From Mesorhizobium sp. Pch-S (lineage in GTDB: Bacteria; Pseudomonadota; Alphaproteobacteria; Rhizobiales; Rhizobiaceae), in the NCBI RefSeq assembly GCF_004136315.1, contig NZ_CP029562.1:1984001-2048000 (forward strand): DNA of 64,000 bases, written 5' to 3'. How positions within the stretch are numbered: the first letter of the stretch is position 1; the number at the start of each line of letters is the position of its first letter. The notes beneath the pieces are model-generated. The model was not told the DNA's origin. It saw only the letters and a program-made list of their open reading frames with translations, and made no database searches. The translations under genes and the position numbers were made by a program. Below, in pieces: positions 52,264 through 61,422 of the stretch.

Positions 52264-52680
52264 ATGACCAAGATCTATCGCGGCGGCTGCGCCTGCGGCG
52301 CGATCCGCTATGAGACCACAAGCGAACCCATCTTCGAAAATCACTGCCAGTGCCGCGACTGCCAGAAACAGAGCGGCACGGGGCACGCATCCTATCTGAC
52401 CTTTGCCAACCGGACCGACATGGCGATGACGGGAGAGACGCACAGCTGGCGCGTGGCGAGCGACAGCGGCAACGAAAAGATCTACGCCTTCTGCCCGACC
52501 TGCGGCGCACCGGTCTATCTGTCGACCGTCGCCATGCCGGACTTCATCGCCGTCTCGGCGGCCAGTCTGGACGACCCCGGCCAGTTCAAGCCGCAAGTGG
52601 TCACCTACGCCGCCCGGGGCCACGCCTGGGACACCCTCGATCCCTCGTTGCCGAAATTCGAGGGGATGCCGCACGGATAG
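52264..52680 (+). CDS. GFA (glutathione-dependent formaldehyde-activating)-domain protein
   Basis: 138 aa. Zinc-site cysteines of the family are in place: GGCACGAIRYE, HCQCRDCQKQSG and FCPTCGAPVYL. It follows the SRPBCC gene by 25 bases and probably belongs to the same ArsR-controlled operon. Most members of this fold have no proven activity on S-hydroxymethylglutathione. Confidence 0.9.
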   Translation: MTKIYRGGCACGAIRYETTSEPIFENHCQCRDCQKQSGTGHASYLTFANRTDMAMTGETHSWRVASDSGNEKIYAFCPTCGAPVYLSTVAMPDFIAVSAASLDDPGQFKPQVVTYAARGHAWDTLDPSLPKFEGMPHG

Positions 52681-52736
52681 GCAAACAATCGGAACCCCTG
52701 CCACCTGCGGCGGTTATGGCTGGACAGGAGGCAATC

Positions 52737-52886
52737 ATGATCCGCAAGCTGAAATCAGGCGAGTATCGCCTCTATTCGCGCAAGGTCGATCCCGGAACCC
52801 ACAAGCGCAGGAACCTCGGCACGTTCAAATCCAGGGAAGCGGCCGAGAAACACGAGCGCGAAGTGCAGTACTTCAAGCGCCACTAG
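52737..52886 (+). CDS. small basic protein
   Basis: 49 aa with a strong AGGAGG site before the ATG at 52737. Very basic (KLKSGEYRLYSRKVDPGTHK, KRRNLGTFKSREAAEKHERE). The pattern resembles short rhizobial proteins of unknown function. Its stop codon overlaps the start of a palindromic repeat. Confidence 0.7.
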   Translation: MIRKLKSGEYRLYSRKVDPGTHKRRNLGTFKSREAAEKHEREVQYFKRH

Positions 52887-52925
52887 AGCGTTTCCAAGTG
52901 ATTTCACTTGGCTACAAAATGCTCT
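52886..52925. repeat. palindromic repeat with CCAAGTGA core
   Basis: GAGCGTTT, CCAAGTGA-TT-TCACTTGG, then ...ATGCTC. It could act as a transcript-end hairpin for the small basic protein gene. Confidence 0.6.
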
Positions 52926-52992
52926 AGCCGCGCTGTGACCGAGACCCGGCGGGACCGTTCAGACAGTCCCGGCCGAATAGCGAGACCGCAAG

Positions 52993-54798
52993 CTAGTGGT
53001 TGTCGCGCGGCACGCCCTGGGTGTGGGCGACATCCTGGTATTTGACGGCCGGCTTCAGCACCATGCCTTCCGAGAACTGGTCGACCATGGAGCGCTGGAT
53101 TTCCTGCCATGGCGTCTGGTGCTTCGGGTAGTGATAGCCGCCATTGCCACCAAGCGCAGCACGGCGACGAGCGAGCTCGTCTTCCGGAACCAGCATGTTG
53201 GCGGTGCCTCGCTTGAGATCGATGCGCACGCGATCGCCCTTGCGCAACAGCGCAAGCCCACCGCCGACAGCGGCCTCGGGCGAGGCGTTCAGGATCGAAG
53301 GTGTGCCCGACGTGCCGGACTGGCGGCCATCGCCGATGCAAGGCAGCGAGTGGATGCCCTTCTTGATGAGGTAGGCCGGCGGCTGCATGTTCACCACTTC
53401 CGCGCCGCCCGGATAGCCGACCGGGCCGGCGCCGCGCATGAACAGGATGGTATGTTCGTCGATGCCTTCGGCAGGATCATCGATGCGGGCGTGATAATCC
53501 TCCGGTCCGTCGAACACAGCGACCTTGCCTTCGAAGGCCTCGGGGTCGTCCGGGTTCGACAGGTAGCGGTCGCGGAATTCCTTGGAGATCACGCTGGTCT
53601 TCATGATGGCGCTGTCGAACAGATTGCCCTTGAGGTTGATAAAGCCGGCTTCCTTCCTCAGCGGATCGACCACGGTCAGGATCACCTTCGGGTCGTGGTT
53701 TTCGGCCTTGCCGCAATTCTCGCCCATGGTCCTGCCGTTGGCCGTGATGGCGCCCGGATGCGGCAGCAGGCCTGCCTTCATCAGTTCGGCGATCACCGCA
53801 GGCACGCCGCCGGCATGATGATAATCCTCGCCCAGATATTCGCCGGCCGGCTGCAGGTTGACCAGAAGCGGTATCTTGTGGCCGATCGCCTGCCAGTCGT
53901 CATTGTCGAGCCTGACGCCGAGGTGGCGGGCAATGGCGTTCAGATGGATCGGAGCGTTGGTGGAACCGCCGATCGCCGAGTTGACGACGATGGCATTCTC
54001 GAAAGCTTCGCGCGTCATGATGTCGGAGGGCTTCAGGTCCTCATAGACCATGTCGACGATGCGCTTGCCGGTGTCGTAAGCGACCTGGCCGCGCTCGCGA
54101 TAGGGAGCCGGAATGGCAGCCGAGCCTGGCAGCTGCATGCCGAGTGCCTCGGCAAGGCTGTTCATGGTCGTGGCCGTGCCCATGGTGTTGCAATAACCGA
54201 CCGAGGGCGCGGACGAAGCCACGATCTCCATGAACTCGTCATAGTCGATTTCGCCTGCCGACAGGCGCTGGCGCGATTCCCAGACAATGGTGCCGGAACC
54301 TGTGCGCTTGCCCTTGTGCCAGCCGTTCAGCATCGGCCCGACCGACAGCGCGATCGCCGGGATGTTGACGGTGGCCGCCGCCATCAGCATGGCCGGCGTG
54401 GTCTTGTCACAGCCGATGGTGAGCACGACACCGTCGAGCGGATAGCCGTAGAGCACTTCCACCAGCGACAGATAGGCGAGATTGCGATCGAGCGAGGCGG
54501 TCGGGCGCTTGCCCGTTTCCTGGATCGGATGGCAGGGGAATTCGAAAGGAATGCCACCGGCGGCGACGATGCCTTCGCGCACGCGCTTGGCAAGCTCGAG
54601 GTGATGTCGGTTGCAGGGCGAAAGATCGGAGCCGGTCTGGGCGATGCCGATCAGCGGCTTGCCCGACTGCAGTTCGGCGCGGGTGAGGCCATAGTTCAGG
54701 TAGCGCTCCAGATAGAGCGCGGTCATGCCCGGATTGTCGGGATTGTCGAACCATTCCTGCGACCGGAACCGCTTCTTATCGCTAGGCACGCCTGCCAT
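52993..54798 (-). CDS. IlvD/Edd-family dehydratase, D-xylonate dehydratase-like
   Basis: 601 aa from Met at 54798 (GGAGACAG upstream). Fe-S enzyme that removes water from sugar acids. The N-terminus [20 protein letters not shown] and [10 protein letters not shown], then [20 protein letters not shown] and [17 protein letters not shown], match the Caulobacter XylD subgroup much better than the branched-chain IlvD. Cluster cysteines are at SPCNRH, IGCDKT and GYCNTMGTA. It would convert D-xylonate to 2-keto-3-deoxy-xylonate. No other pentose gene is adjacent. Confidence 0.9.
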   Translation of the reverse strand: MAGVPSDKKRFRSQEWFDNPDNPGMTALYLERYLNYGLTRAELQSGKPLIGIAQTGSDLSPCNRHHLELAKRVREGIVAAGGIPFEFPCHPIQETGKRPTASLDRNLAYLSLVEVLYGYPLDGVVLTIGCDKTTPAMLMAAATVNIPAIALSVGPMLNGWHKGKRTGSGTIVWESRQRLSAGEIDYDEFMEIVASSAPSVGYCNTMGTATTMNSLAEALGMQLPGSAAIPAPYRERGQVAYDTGKRIVDMVYEDLKPSDIMTREAFENAIVVNSAIGGSTNAPIHLNAIARHLGVRLDNDDWQAIGHKIPLLVNLQPAGEYLGEDYHHAGGVPAVIAELMKAGLLPHPGAITANGRTMGENCGKAENHDPKVILTVVDPLRKEAGFINLKGNLFDSAIMKTSVISKEFRDRYLSNPDDPEAFEGKVAVFDGPEDYHARIDDPAEGIDEHTILFMRGAGPVGYPGGAEVVNMQPPAYLIKKGIHSLPCIGDGRQSGTSGTPSILNASPEAAVGGGLALLRKGDRVRIDLKRGTANMLVPEDELARRRAALGGNGGYHYPKHQTPWQEIQRSMVDQFSEGMVLKPAVKYQDVAHTQGVPRDNH

Positions 54799-54914
54799 GG
54801 CTGTCTCCGCATTTGTCCGACAATTGGATATGTCATCGCGCGCGTTCGGGCAAGGCCATGCCCCGGACTTTGGTGCGATGGACAGCATTGATGCACTGCG
54901 TTACGGCTTTGACT

Positions 54915-54963
54915 AGAGCATGATCCCAAAAAGTGGATGCCGGTTCTGGAAAAGACCATGCTC
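54915..54963. repeat. palindromic repeat (AGCATGATCC type)
   Basis: AGAGCATGATCC...CCGGTTCTGG...GACCATGCTC, an imperfect palindrome in the gap between the dehydratase gene and the CoxG-like gene; same family as 35826-35871. Confidence 0.6.
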
Positions 54964-55010
54964 CAACAGGAAACGAAGGCCGTCTCAGGCCGCGCCAGCG
55001 GGAGGATTGC

Positions 55011-55466
55011 ATGGCTCTGGTGATCGAAGGCGAAGAACGCATCGCAGCCCCGGTGGACAAGGTGTGGGCTGCGCTCAACGACCCGGCGGTGCTGAAGGGA
55101 AGCATTCCCGGCTGCCAGAGCCTGGAAATGAAGACGCCCACCGACATGGCCGCCACGGTGGTGCTGAAAATCGGGCCGATCAAGGCCACCTTCAATGGCG
55201 AGGTGACACTGAAGAACCTCAACCCGCCGCATTCCTACACCATCCAGGGTGAAGGCAAGGGCGGCATCGCCGGTTTCGCCAAGGGCGGTGCGGATGTGAC
55301 GCTGACCGCCGACGGCGATGGCGCGACCCTGTTGAAATACGCCGCCAAGGCCGATGTCGGCGGCAAGATCGCCCAGTTGGGCAGCCGCCTGATCACCTCG
55401 ACCTCGAAGAAGCTCGCTGGCGAGTTCTTCTCGACTTTCGGCAAGAAGGTGAGTGCGGCCGGCTGA
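55011..55466 (+). CDS. CoxG-family SRPBCC protein
   Basis: 151 aa; GGGAGGATT precedes the ATG. CoxG pattern: EGEERIAAPVDKVWAALNDP, LKGSIPGCQSLEM, LKIGPIKATFNGEVTLKNLN, GFAKGGADVTL, and the closing KLAGEFFSTFGKKV. CoxG proteins associate with carbon monoxide dehydrogenase-type molybdenum enzymes, but many stand alone, as here. Confidence 0.92.
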   Translation: MALVIEGEERIAAPVDKVWAALNDPAVLKGSIPGCQSLEMKTPTDMAATVVLKIGPIKATFNGEVTLKNLNPPHSYTIQGEGKGGIAGFAKGGADVTLTADGDGATLLKYAAKADVGGKIAQLGSRLITSTSKKLAGEFFSTFGKKVSAAG

Positions 55467-55545
55467 GGCCTCGCCGCAACGGCTTGACACCGGCGCTGCC
55501 GATAGCCAGTTCTCCGGCTCCCCGTGGAGAGTCGGAGGTCGACCC

Positions 55546-56034
55546 GTGGCCAGGATCGCAGTTGCTGCCCTTCTAGGATTGCTGGTATCCGGCCTGCCGG
55601 CTGGAGCCGCGGACGACGCGCTCGGCAAAAATCTCATCCGCCAGCTTTCCTGCTCCAACGACCCCGACCCGACCGTAGCCCTGCTTCATCTCGAAAAGAC
55701 CGGCCGGATCGGCGAAAATGACGGCGACCGTAACGACGGCGAAACCTGCTGGTTCATGAAACCGGCCCTCAAGATCGAAGGCATTGTCTTCACGCGCATC
55801 TGCGCAACCGCGGATGACGATGCGCTGATGGTGGAGATGTTCCCGAAATTCTACTATCGCGGCCCAGGCCAGCCGAACGGCAGGCTGGTGCGGCTGACGT
55901 CCAAGGCAAGCGTGCCGGCGCTGCGCAGCTGGGCGAAGAAGGTCTTGGGCAGCGGGCCTTACGAGGTCGACTCCGCCGGCCGCGAAGATGACGAGAAGGC
56001 CATCTCCTGCGCTGCCAGCTCGCGCCGACAATAG
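55546..56034 (+). CDS. exported hypothetical protein
   Basis: 162 aa from a GTG at 55546 with CGGAGG upstream. Signal peptide (ARIAVAALLGLLVSGLPAGA, cleavage near GAA-DD). The mature part has four or five Cys (LSCSNDPDP, ETCWFMKP, RICATADD, ISCAAS) that could form disulfides. No family recognised. Convergent with mrp. Confidence 0.75.
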   Translation: MARIAVAALLGLLVSGLPAGAADDALGKNLIRQLSCSNDPDPTVALLHLEKTGRIGENDGDRNDGETCWFMKPALKIEGIVFTRICATADDDALMVEMFPKFYYRGPGQPNGRLVRLTSKASVPALRSWAKKVLGSGPYEVDSAGREDDEKAISCAASSRRQ

Positions 56035-56045
56035 TCCCGGCCGGC

Positions 56046-57218
56046 CTATTCGAAGACGATGCTGGGTCCTGCTTCGGCAGCGCTCTTGCCGGCCTGCAGC
56101 TGCGCCCAGGTCCTGGCGGCGATATCCTTGTAGATCTTCGCTTCCGCGCCGTCCGGCTTGGCAGCCACAACCGGCGAGCCGGCATCCGAACTTTCGCGAA
56201 TGCCCATTTCCAGCGGCACCGCGCCGAGGAAAGGCACGCCCAGGCGCTCGGCTTCCTTCTGCGCGCCGCCATGGCCGAAGATGTCGTAGCGCTTGCCGGT
56301 ATCGGGGGCGATGAAATAGCTCATGTTCTCGACGATGCCGAGCAGCGGCACGTCGACCTTCCTGAACATGTTCAAACCCTTGCGCGCATCGATCAGGGCA
56401 AGATCCTGCGGGGTGGAGACGATCACCGCGCCGGCCAGCGGCACCTGCTGGGCCATGGTCAGCTGGGCATCGCCGGTGCCGGGCGGCATGTCGACCACCA
56501 GCACGTCGAGCGGACCCCATTCAACCTCGCGCAGCATCTGGGTGAGCGCCGACATCACCATCGGCCCACGCCAGATCATCGGCGTTTCCTCATCGACGAG
56601 GAAACCCATCGACATCACCTTGAGGCCGTAATTTTCCTTCGGCTTCAACACCTTACCATCGACCGTCTCGGGCTTGCCATGGATGCCGAGCAGCTTCGGC
56701 ATGGAAGGACCGTAGATGTCGGCATCGAGAACGCCGACCTTCAGGCCGTTGGCGGCGAGACCGAGCGCGATGTTGACGGCGGTGGTGGATTTGCCGACGC
56801 CACCCTTGCCGGAAGCGACAGCGATGATCGCCTCGATGCCGGGAACGCCGCGCTTGCCGGAACTCTGCGACGGCGGTGCCTGCCGCGGTGCAGGCGCTGC
56901 CGCAGGAGGCGGGGTAGCAGGACGGGGCGCGGCCGGCCGCTGCGGCACCGGCGCTTCCATGCCGCCGCTCTTTTTCTCGGCGGTAAGCGCCACGACGGCG
57001 CCGGCGATACCCGGAATGGCTTTCACCACGCGCTCGGCGGCGGCGCGCAACGGCTCCATCTCCTGGGCGCGGGCAGCCGGAACCGTGATGGAGAAGAATA
57101 CCTTGGCGTCGGCAATGAATATCTCCGACACCATGCCGAGATCGACGATGTTGCCGGAGAAATCCGGCCCGCTGATCGTCTTCAAACGATCGATGACGGC
57201 TTCCTTGGTTACGGACAT
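56046..57218 (-). CDS. apbC: Mrp/ApbC-type Fe-S cluster carrier ATPase
   Basis: 390 aa from Met at 57218. N-terminal DUF59/MIP18 domain (residues about 1-85: AVIDRLKTISGPDFSGNIVD), a Pro/Ala-rich linker (about 90-115), then the deviant Walker A ASGKGGVGKSTTAVNIA and DADIYGPSMPKLLG, and VVDMPPGTGDAQLTMAQ. The CxxC usual near the C-terminus of many Mrp proteins is not seen (ENMSYFIAPDTGKRYDIFGH has none), as in several alphaproteobacterial ApbC forms. It carries Fe-S clusters to apo-proteins. Confidence 0.93.
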   Translation of the reverse strand: MSVTKEAVIDRLKTISGPDFSGNIVDLGMVSEIFIADAKVFFSITVPAARAQEMEPLRAAAERVVKAIPGIAGAVVALTAEKKSGGMEAPVPQRPAAPRPATPPPAAAPAPRQAPPSQSSGKRGVPGIEAIIAVASGKGGVGKSTTAVNIALGLAANGLKVGVLDADIYGPSMPKLLGIHGKPETVDGKVLKPKENYGLKVMSMGFLVDEETPMIWRGPMVMSALTQMLREVEWGPLDVLVVDMPPGTGDAQLTMAQQVPLAGAVIVSTPQDLALIDARKGLNMFRKVDVPLLGIVENMSYFIAPDTGKRYDIFGHGGAQKEAERLGVPFLGAVPLEMGIRESSDAGSPVVAAKPDGAEAKIYKDIAARTWAQLQAGKSAAEAGPSIVFE

Positions 57219-57271
57219 GCTGCTGCTTCTTCTGTCTGTTGCCTGGGCCTGAAATAGTGCACTTCCCGCAC

Positions 57272-57364
57272 TCCGGCAATTCCAGCCAAACCGCGCAGCG
57301 GTTTTGCGTCCGGAATTGCGCAAAGTAGAGAACTGGAACGTTTCCACGAAAAGCGGAAGCGCTC
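57272..57364. repeat. composite palindromic repeat upstream of mrp
   Basis: CCGGCAATTCCAG...AACCGC-GCA-GCGGTT...GTCCGGAATTGC, then ACTGGAACGTTTCC...GGAAGCGCTC. It shares modules with the repeat inside the urtC coding region (13259-13366). Confidence 0.65.
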
Positions 57365-57502
57365 GAGGCCAACAGATAAATCCGTCTGTCCTGTCGGGAT
57401 AGGGCCAGTTCATCCGTCCTGGGAAAGCACACAATCTGTTCGCCACCGGCGTCTTACCTGGCGCAGCCTTCGGCGAACCAACCGCAGCAAGGGAGATTGC
57501 AG

Positions 57503-57880
57503 ATGCTTTCCAACACCAATGCAGCCGCCAACATCGCGGTCCGCGACGTCAAGGCAGCACGCGCCTTCTACCAGGACATACTGGGGCTGGAAGAAGTCTC
57601 GCACATGGACGACGACGTCGTCGTGCTGAAGAGCGGAGAGACGGTGCTCGTCATCTATCGCTCCGAATTCGCGGGCACCAACAAGGCGACCGCGGTGACA
57701 TGGGCTGTCGGCGCGGAAATCGACGGCATCGTCAGGGACCTGAGATCGAAAGGCGTCCCGTTCGAGCATTACGACATGCCGGGCACAACGCTGGACGGCG
57801 ATATCCATGTCGGCCACGGCATGAAGGTCGCCTGGTTCAAGGATCCGGACGGCAACATCCTGAACCTCATAGACCAGTAA
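57503..57880 (+). CDS. VOC/glyoxalase-family protein
   Basis: 125 aa from the ATG at 57503 (AGGGAG upstream). One VOC module: ANIAVRDVKAARAFYQDILG, EEVSHMDDDVVVLKSGETVL and VAWFKDPDGNILNLI. Resembles small glyoxalase/bleomycin-resistance-like proteins in soil bacteria. Substrate unknown. Confidence 0.88.
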   Translation: MLSNTNAAANIAVRDVKAARAFYQDILGLEEVSHMDDDVVVLKSGETVLVIYRSEFAGTNKATAVTWAVGAEIDGIVRDLRSKGVPFEHYDMPGTTLDGDIHVGHGMKVAWFKDPDGNILNLIDQ

Positions 57881-58074
57881 ATGATCCAGTCGCGCCAGCC
57901 GGCATGCAGCCGGCTGACGCCTGCAGTCCCGTTTGGTTCCAACCCGGCAGAAAACAGGCGGCGCGTTGGCGATATCTGTCAGCTGACATCCGGCTCACGC
58001 GTCGACATCAAGCGAGGCGAGATGCATTATCCAGGCTCGGAAGGCCGCAGATTTCAAATCTCCAGGAGCCGATC

Positions 58075-58428
58075 ATGACCATTGCCGAGCTTGCCAACGA
58101 CTTCGCGCATCTGCTGAAGCAAAACGATCACAAGGGAGCTGCCGAGAAATACAACGCCGACAACATTGTCAGTTACGAAGCAATGGAAGGCCCGATGGCC
58201 GTCTGCGAGGGCAAGGAGGCCGTTCAACAGAAAAGCGACTGGTGGACGGAAAACCATGAGGTCCACAGCGGTTCCGTCGAAGGCCCCTATGTCAACGGCG
58301 ACCAGTTCGCCCTCCGTTTCACGATGGACGTGACGCCAAAGTCAACGGGCGAGCGTGTCAGGATGGACGAGGTCGGCGTTTACTCCGTCAAGGACGGCAA
58401 GATCGTCGAGGAGCGCTTCTACTACTGA
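58075..58428 (+). CDS. SnoaL/NTF2-like protein
   Basis: 117 aa; CAGGAGCC precedes the ATG. NTF2-like pattern: LANDFAHLLKQNDHKGAAEK, NIVSYEAMEGPMAVCEGKEA, EVGVYSVKDGKIVEERFYY. The same-strand VOC gene lies 194 bases upstream. Function unknown. Confidence 0.88.
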   Translation: MTIAELANDFAHLLKQNDHKGAAEKYNADNIVSYEAMEGPMAVCEGKEAVQQKSDWWTENHEVHSGSVEGPYVNGDQFALRFTMDVTPKSTGERVRMDEVGVYSVKDGKIVEERFYY

Positions 58429-58474
58429 CGCCCAGGTCCGAAGAAACGGTCTTGCGGATAGGCCTGCGGCTTAA

Positions 58475-58540
58475 AGCGCTTCCGCTTTTCACGGGAACGC
58501 TTTTTCGAACGGAAAGCCGTGGCACACTTGGAATTGCTCT
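58475..58540. repeat. palindromic repeat (GCGCTTCCGC type)
   Basis: AGCGCTTCCGC-TTTTCAC-GGGAACGCT, followed by TTCGAACGGAAAGCCG and GGAATTGCTCT, related to the modules at 57272-57364. It abuts the end of the GAF-GGDEF gene. Confidence 0.55.
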
Positions 58541-59762
58541 AGACGAAGGCGACTTCCAGCCGTTTTTCCTGTTGCGACAGGATCCGGCACTGTGCCTCGA
58601 ACCTGTCGGATGCGATGGCAAGCTGGAAACGGTTGGGGATACCGACCGCGCTGAAGACATCCAATGTGGCGCCGTCCTCGCCGATGCCGCGCACGGTGCA
58701 GTCGATGGTTGAGGACCGGTTGTTGAAGATGATCGACCCGGCCTTCAGGACACGCCGGCGCGAGGCATGCGAATCCGCGGAATGCCACAGCGTGCAGCGG
58801 TTCCGCCCGGCCTGCTTGGACTGGTACATGGCAGCGTCTGCCCGCTCGATGAGCGCCTCGAGGTTCGGCGCGCTCGGGTCGAGCATGGCGATGCCGAAGC
58901 TTGCCGTGGCCTGAAGCGTGATGTCGCCGTGCTGGACACGCATCCGTTCGATGGTCGTGCGCAGGCGCTCGGCGGTTTCGAACGCGCCATTGCGGCCGGC
59001 ATGGGCCAGCAGTGCGAACTCCTCGCCGCCGATACGGCCGAAGATATCGGTTTCGCGCAGCGTGTTGGCGCAATGCTCGGCCACGCTCTGCAACATGGTG
59101 TCGCCGGCACCATGACCGAGCGTGTCGTTGATCGATTTGAAATGATCGATGTCAAAGGCAATCAAGGCGACATTGCCATACTGGCGCTGCGCAAGCGCGA
59201 CATCGCGCCTGGCGACCTCCATGAAGGCGCGGCGCGACAGGATGCCCGTCAGCATGTCGGTGGAAACACGCTGGCGCAACTCGATCTCGTTCATCGCCAT
59301 GGCAGCGAAATCGGCCAGGATGCCAAGCTCTTTTTCACTGAAGTCACGTGGCTCGAATCCGATGGCGCAGACGCTGCCGATGTTGTGGCCATCGCTGGTG
59401 CGCAGCGGTACGCCGGCGTAGCTGCAGACATGGGGATCGCCCACGACATAGGGATTTTCGGCGAAACGGGGATCGAGCCGGGCATCGGGCACGACCAAGG
59501 GCTCGTCCTGCAGGATCGTGTAGCGACAGAAGGTGTTGCGCCGGCCCGCCTCCGAGCCGCCGAGCCCTTCGCAGGCCTTGTACCATTGCCTGTGGGCGTC
59601 GATGACCGAGACGATGGCGACCGGAATATCCAGGATCGTCCGGATCAGGCGCACGATGCGATCAAATGAAGCTTCGCGCGGCGTGTCGAGGAAATCATAT
59701 CGGTCGAGCGCTGCAAGGCGTGCCGCCTCGCGCATGTCCAGATCGGCCTGCACTGCATCCAT
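58539..59762 (-). CDS. GAF-GGDEF-PilZ protein (diguanylate cyclase)
   Basis: 407 aa from Met at 59762 (GGGAG upstream). GAF domain at residues about 15-155 (ASFDRIVRLIRTILDIPVAI, NTFCRYTILQDEPLVVPDAR, YAGVPLRTSDGHNIGSVCAI). GGDEF domain about 165-325 with DIDHFKSINDTLGHGAGD and active site RIGGEEFALLAH. The C-terminal 80 residues, starting SHASRRRVLKAGSIIF, look like a PilZ domain (RRRVLKAG, DCTVRGIGEDGATLDVFSA). A cyclase that can also bind cyclic di-GMP through PilZ would allow feedback. No transmembrane segment. Confidence 0.9.
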   Translation of the reverse strand: MDAVQADLDMREAARLAALDRYDFLDTPREASFDRIVRLIRTILDIPVAIVSVIDAHRQWYKACEGLGGSEAGRRNTFCRYTILQDEPLVVPDARLDPRFAENPYVVGDPHVCSYAGVPLRTSDGHNIGSVCAIGFEPRDFSEKELGILADFAAMAMNEIELRQRVSTDMLTGILSRRAFMEVARRDVALAQRQYGNVALIAFDIDHFKSINDTLGHGAGDTMLQSVAEHCANTLRETDIFGRIGGEEFALLAHAGRNGAFETAERLRTTIERMRVQHGDITLQATASFGIAMLDPSAPNLEALIERADAAMYQSKQAGRNRCTLWHSADSHASRRRVLKAGSIIFNNRSSTIDCTVRGIGEDGATLDVFSAVGIPNRFQLAIASDRFEAQCRILSQQEKRLEVAFV

Positions 59763-59907
59763 TCTCGGGCTCCCGTTCATCCAAAGTCGCCCGCACGGCA
59801 CATGCCGGCAACCTTATCACTTGGCAGCCCCCGCTTGCCTTGAAAGATGGTGTCGTCCACGATCATTAAGCAAGAGTTTCAATGATGGTTCAGATTGAAC
59901 AGACCGC

Positions 59908-60837
59908 ATGATCGACAAGCTGGAATTTTTCATTGCCCTGGCGCGCGAGGAGCATTTCGGCCGCGCGGCCGAAATGTGCGGCGTGACGCAGCCAACCTTG
60001 TCGGCCGGCATCAAGCAGCTGGAAGATCAGCTTGGCGTCATGCTGGTGAAGCGCGGCTCGCGCTTCCAGGGCCTGACGCCTGAAGGCGGACAGGTGCTGA
60101 CCTGGGCGCGGCGCATCGTCAGCGACACGCGCTCGATGAAGGAAGAGATGCGCGCGGCCAAGCACGGCCTTTCCGGCCGCATCCGCATCGCCGCCATCCC
60201 CACCGCGCTTGCCATGGTGGCGCGGCTGACCACGCCGTTCCGCGAGAAACATCCCGGCGTCACCTTCTCGGTGCTGTCGCGCACCTCGATCGAGGTGCTG
60301 TCGCTGCTCGGCAACCTCGATATCGATGCCGGCATCACCTATCTCGACAACGAGCCGCTCGGCCGGGTGACGAGCGTGCCGCTCTATGACGAACGTTATC
60401 AGCTGATCACGGCAGCCGGCACCGAATATTCCGATCGCGAAAAGGTGACCTGGGAAGAGGTCTCGAGCCTGCCGCTCTGCCTGCTGACGCCCGACATGCA
60501 GAACCGCCGCATCATCGACCAGCATCTGGCGGATGCCGGTGTGCAGGTGCGCCCGACGCTGGAGAGCAACTCCATGATCGTGCTGTTCTCGCATATCCGC
60601 ACCGGCAAATGGTCGTCGATCATGCCACTCAACCTCGCGGAAACATTCGGTTTTTCCGAGCCGATCCGAGCGATTCCGATCGTCGACCCGGACGCCCGCC
60701 ATGCCGTCGGTCTGGTGACGGCGCCACGCGATCCCCAGACTCCCCTTGTGCAGGCGCTGCTGGACGAGGCGACGGCGCTGGCAGGCGATCTGCGCCGTGA
60801 GGCCGCCGCTAAGGTTCGACCGCACCCTGATCGATAG
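59908..60837 (+). CDS. LysR-family regulator of the formate dehydrogenase operon
   Basis: 309 aa. HTH at residues about 1-60 (KLEFFIALAREEHFGRAAEM, CGVTQPTLSAGIKQLEDQLG), then a CynR/OxyR-like effector domain (IRIAAIPTALAMVARLTTPF). It lies 105 bases upstream of fdsG on the same strand; LysR genes before fds operons in rhizobia are common, so formate or C1 status is a likely signal. The C-terminal tail is Ala/Arg-rich. Confidence 0.9.
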   Translation: MIDKLEFFIALAREEHFGRAAEMCGVTQPTLSAGIKQLEDQLGVMLVKRGSRFQGLTPEGGQVLTWARRIVSDTRSMKEEMRAAKHGLSGRIRIAAIPTALAMVARLTTPFREKHPGVTFSVLSRTSIEVLSLLGNLDIDAGITYLDNEPLGRVTSVPLYDERYQLITAAGTEYSDREKVTWEEVSSLPLCLLTPDMQNRRIIDQHLADAGVQVRPTLESNSMIVLFSHIRTGKWSSIMPLNLAETFGFSEPIRAIPIVDPDARHAVGLVTAPRDPQTPLVQALLDEATALAGDLRREAAAKVRPHPDR

Positions 60838-60942
60838 AAAATTTTTATCATGCGACGAAACAGCTTTATTGATTCCAAGGGTTTGCATCGCGTTTAATAG
60901 GGCAAAGGCGCCCAAAGGGCGTAGTGTCAGGGAGGGCGCTGC

Positions 60943-61422
60943 ATGACGATGCAGCCTGCAAGTACCGAGATAGCGGCACGGACCGCTGCGCTGATCAGCG
61001 AAATGAAGGGCCTCGAAGGGCCGCTCCTGCCGATCCTGCATGGCGTCCAGGAGGAGTTCGGCTACGTGCCGCAGGAAGCGCTGCCGGTGATCGCCGAGGC
61101 GCTCAACCTCTCCCGCGCCGAAGTTCATGGCGTCGCCACCTTCTACCACGACTACCGCAAGCATCCGGCAGGGCGCCATGTGTTGAAGCTCTGCCAGGCC
61201 GAAGCCTGCCAGTCCATGGGTTCGGACGCCATCGCCGCCAAGGTCAAACAGGCGCTCGGCATCGGCTTCCACGAGACGACCAAGGACAATTCTGTTACAC
61301 TGGAACCGGTCTATTGCCTCGGGCTGTGCGCCTGCGCGCCGTCGGCGATGCTGGATGGCGAAGTGATCGGCAGGCTCGACGACGAGGCGATTGACGAGAT
61401 CGTCGCGGAGGTACGGCGATGA
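60943..61422 (+). CDS. fdsG: NAD-dependent formate dehydrogenase gamma subunit (NuoE-like)
   Basis: 159 aa; AGGGAGGGCG lies upstream. Thioredoxin-like [2Fe-2S] subunit: EEFGYVPQEALPVIAEALNL, HGVATFYHDYR, cluster ligands CQAEACQS (C-x4-C) and YCLGLCACAPS (C-x3-C). It passes electrons within the soluble FdsABG complex that oxidises formate to CO2. Its stop overlaps the fdsB start as ATGA. Confidence 0.94.
   Translation: MTMQPASTEIAARTAALISEMKGLEGPLLPILHGVQEEFGYVPQEALPVIAEALNLSRAEVHGVATFYHDYRKHPAGRHVLKLCQAEACQSMGSDAIAAKVKQALGIGFHETTKDNSVTLEPVYCLGLCACAPSAMLDGEVIGRLDDEAIDEIVAEVRR

Noticed and set aside
52996..54891. 631-aa plus-strand frame opposite the dehydratase gene
   Set aside because: Mirror frame of a well-supported IlvD/Edd-family gene, caused by GC-rich third positions.
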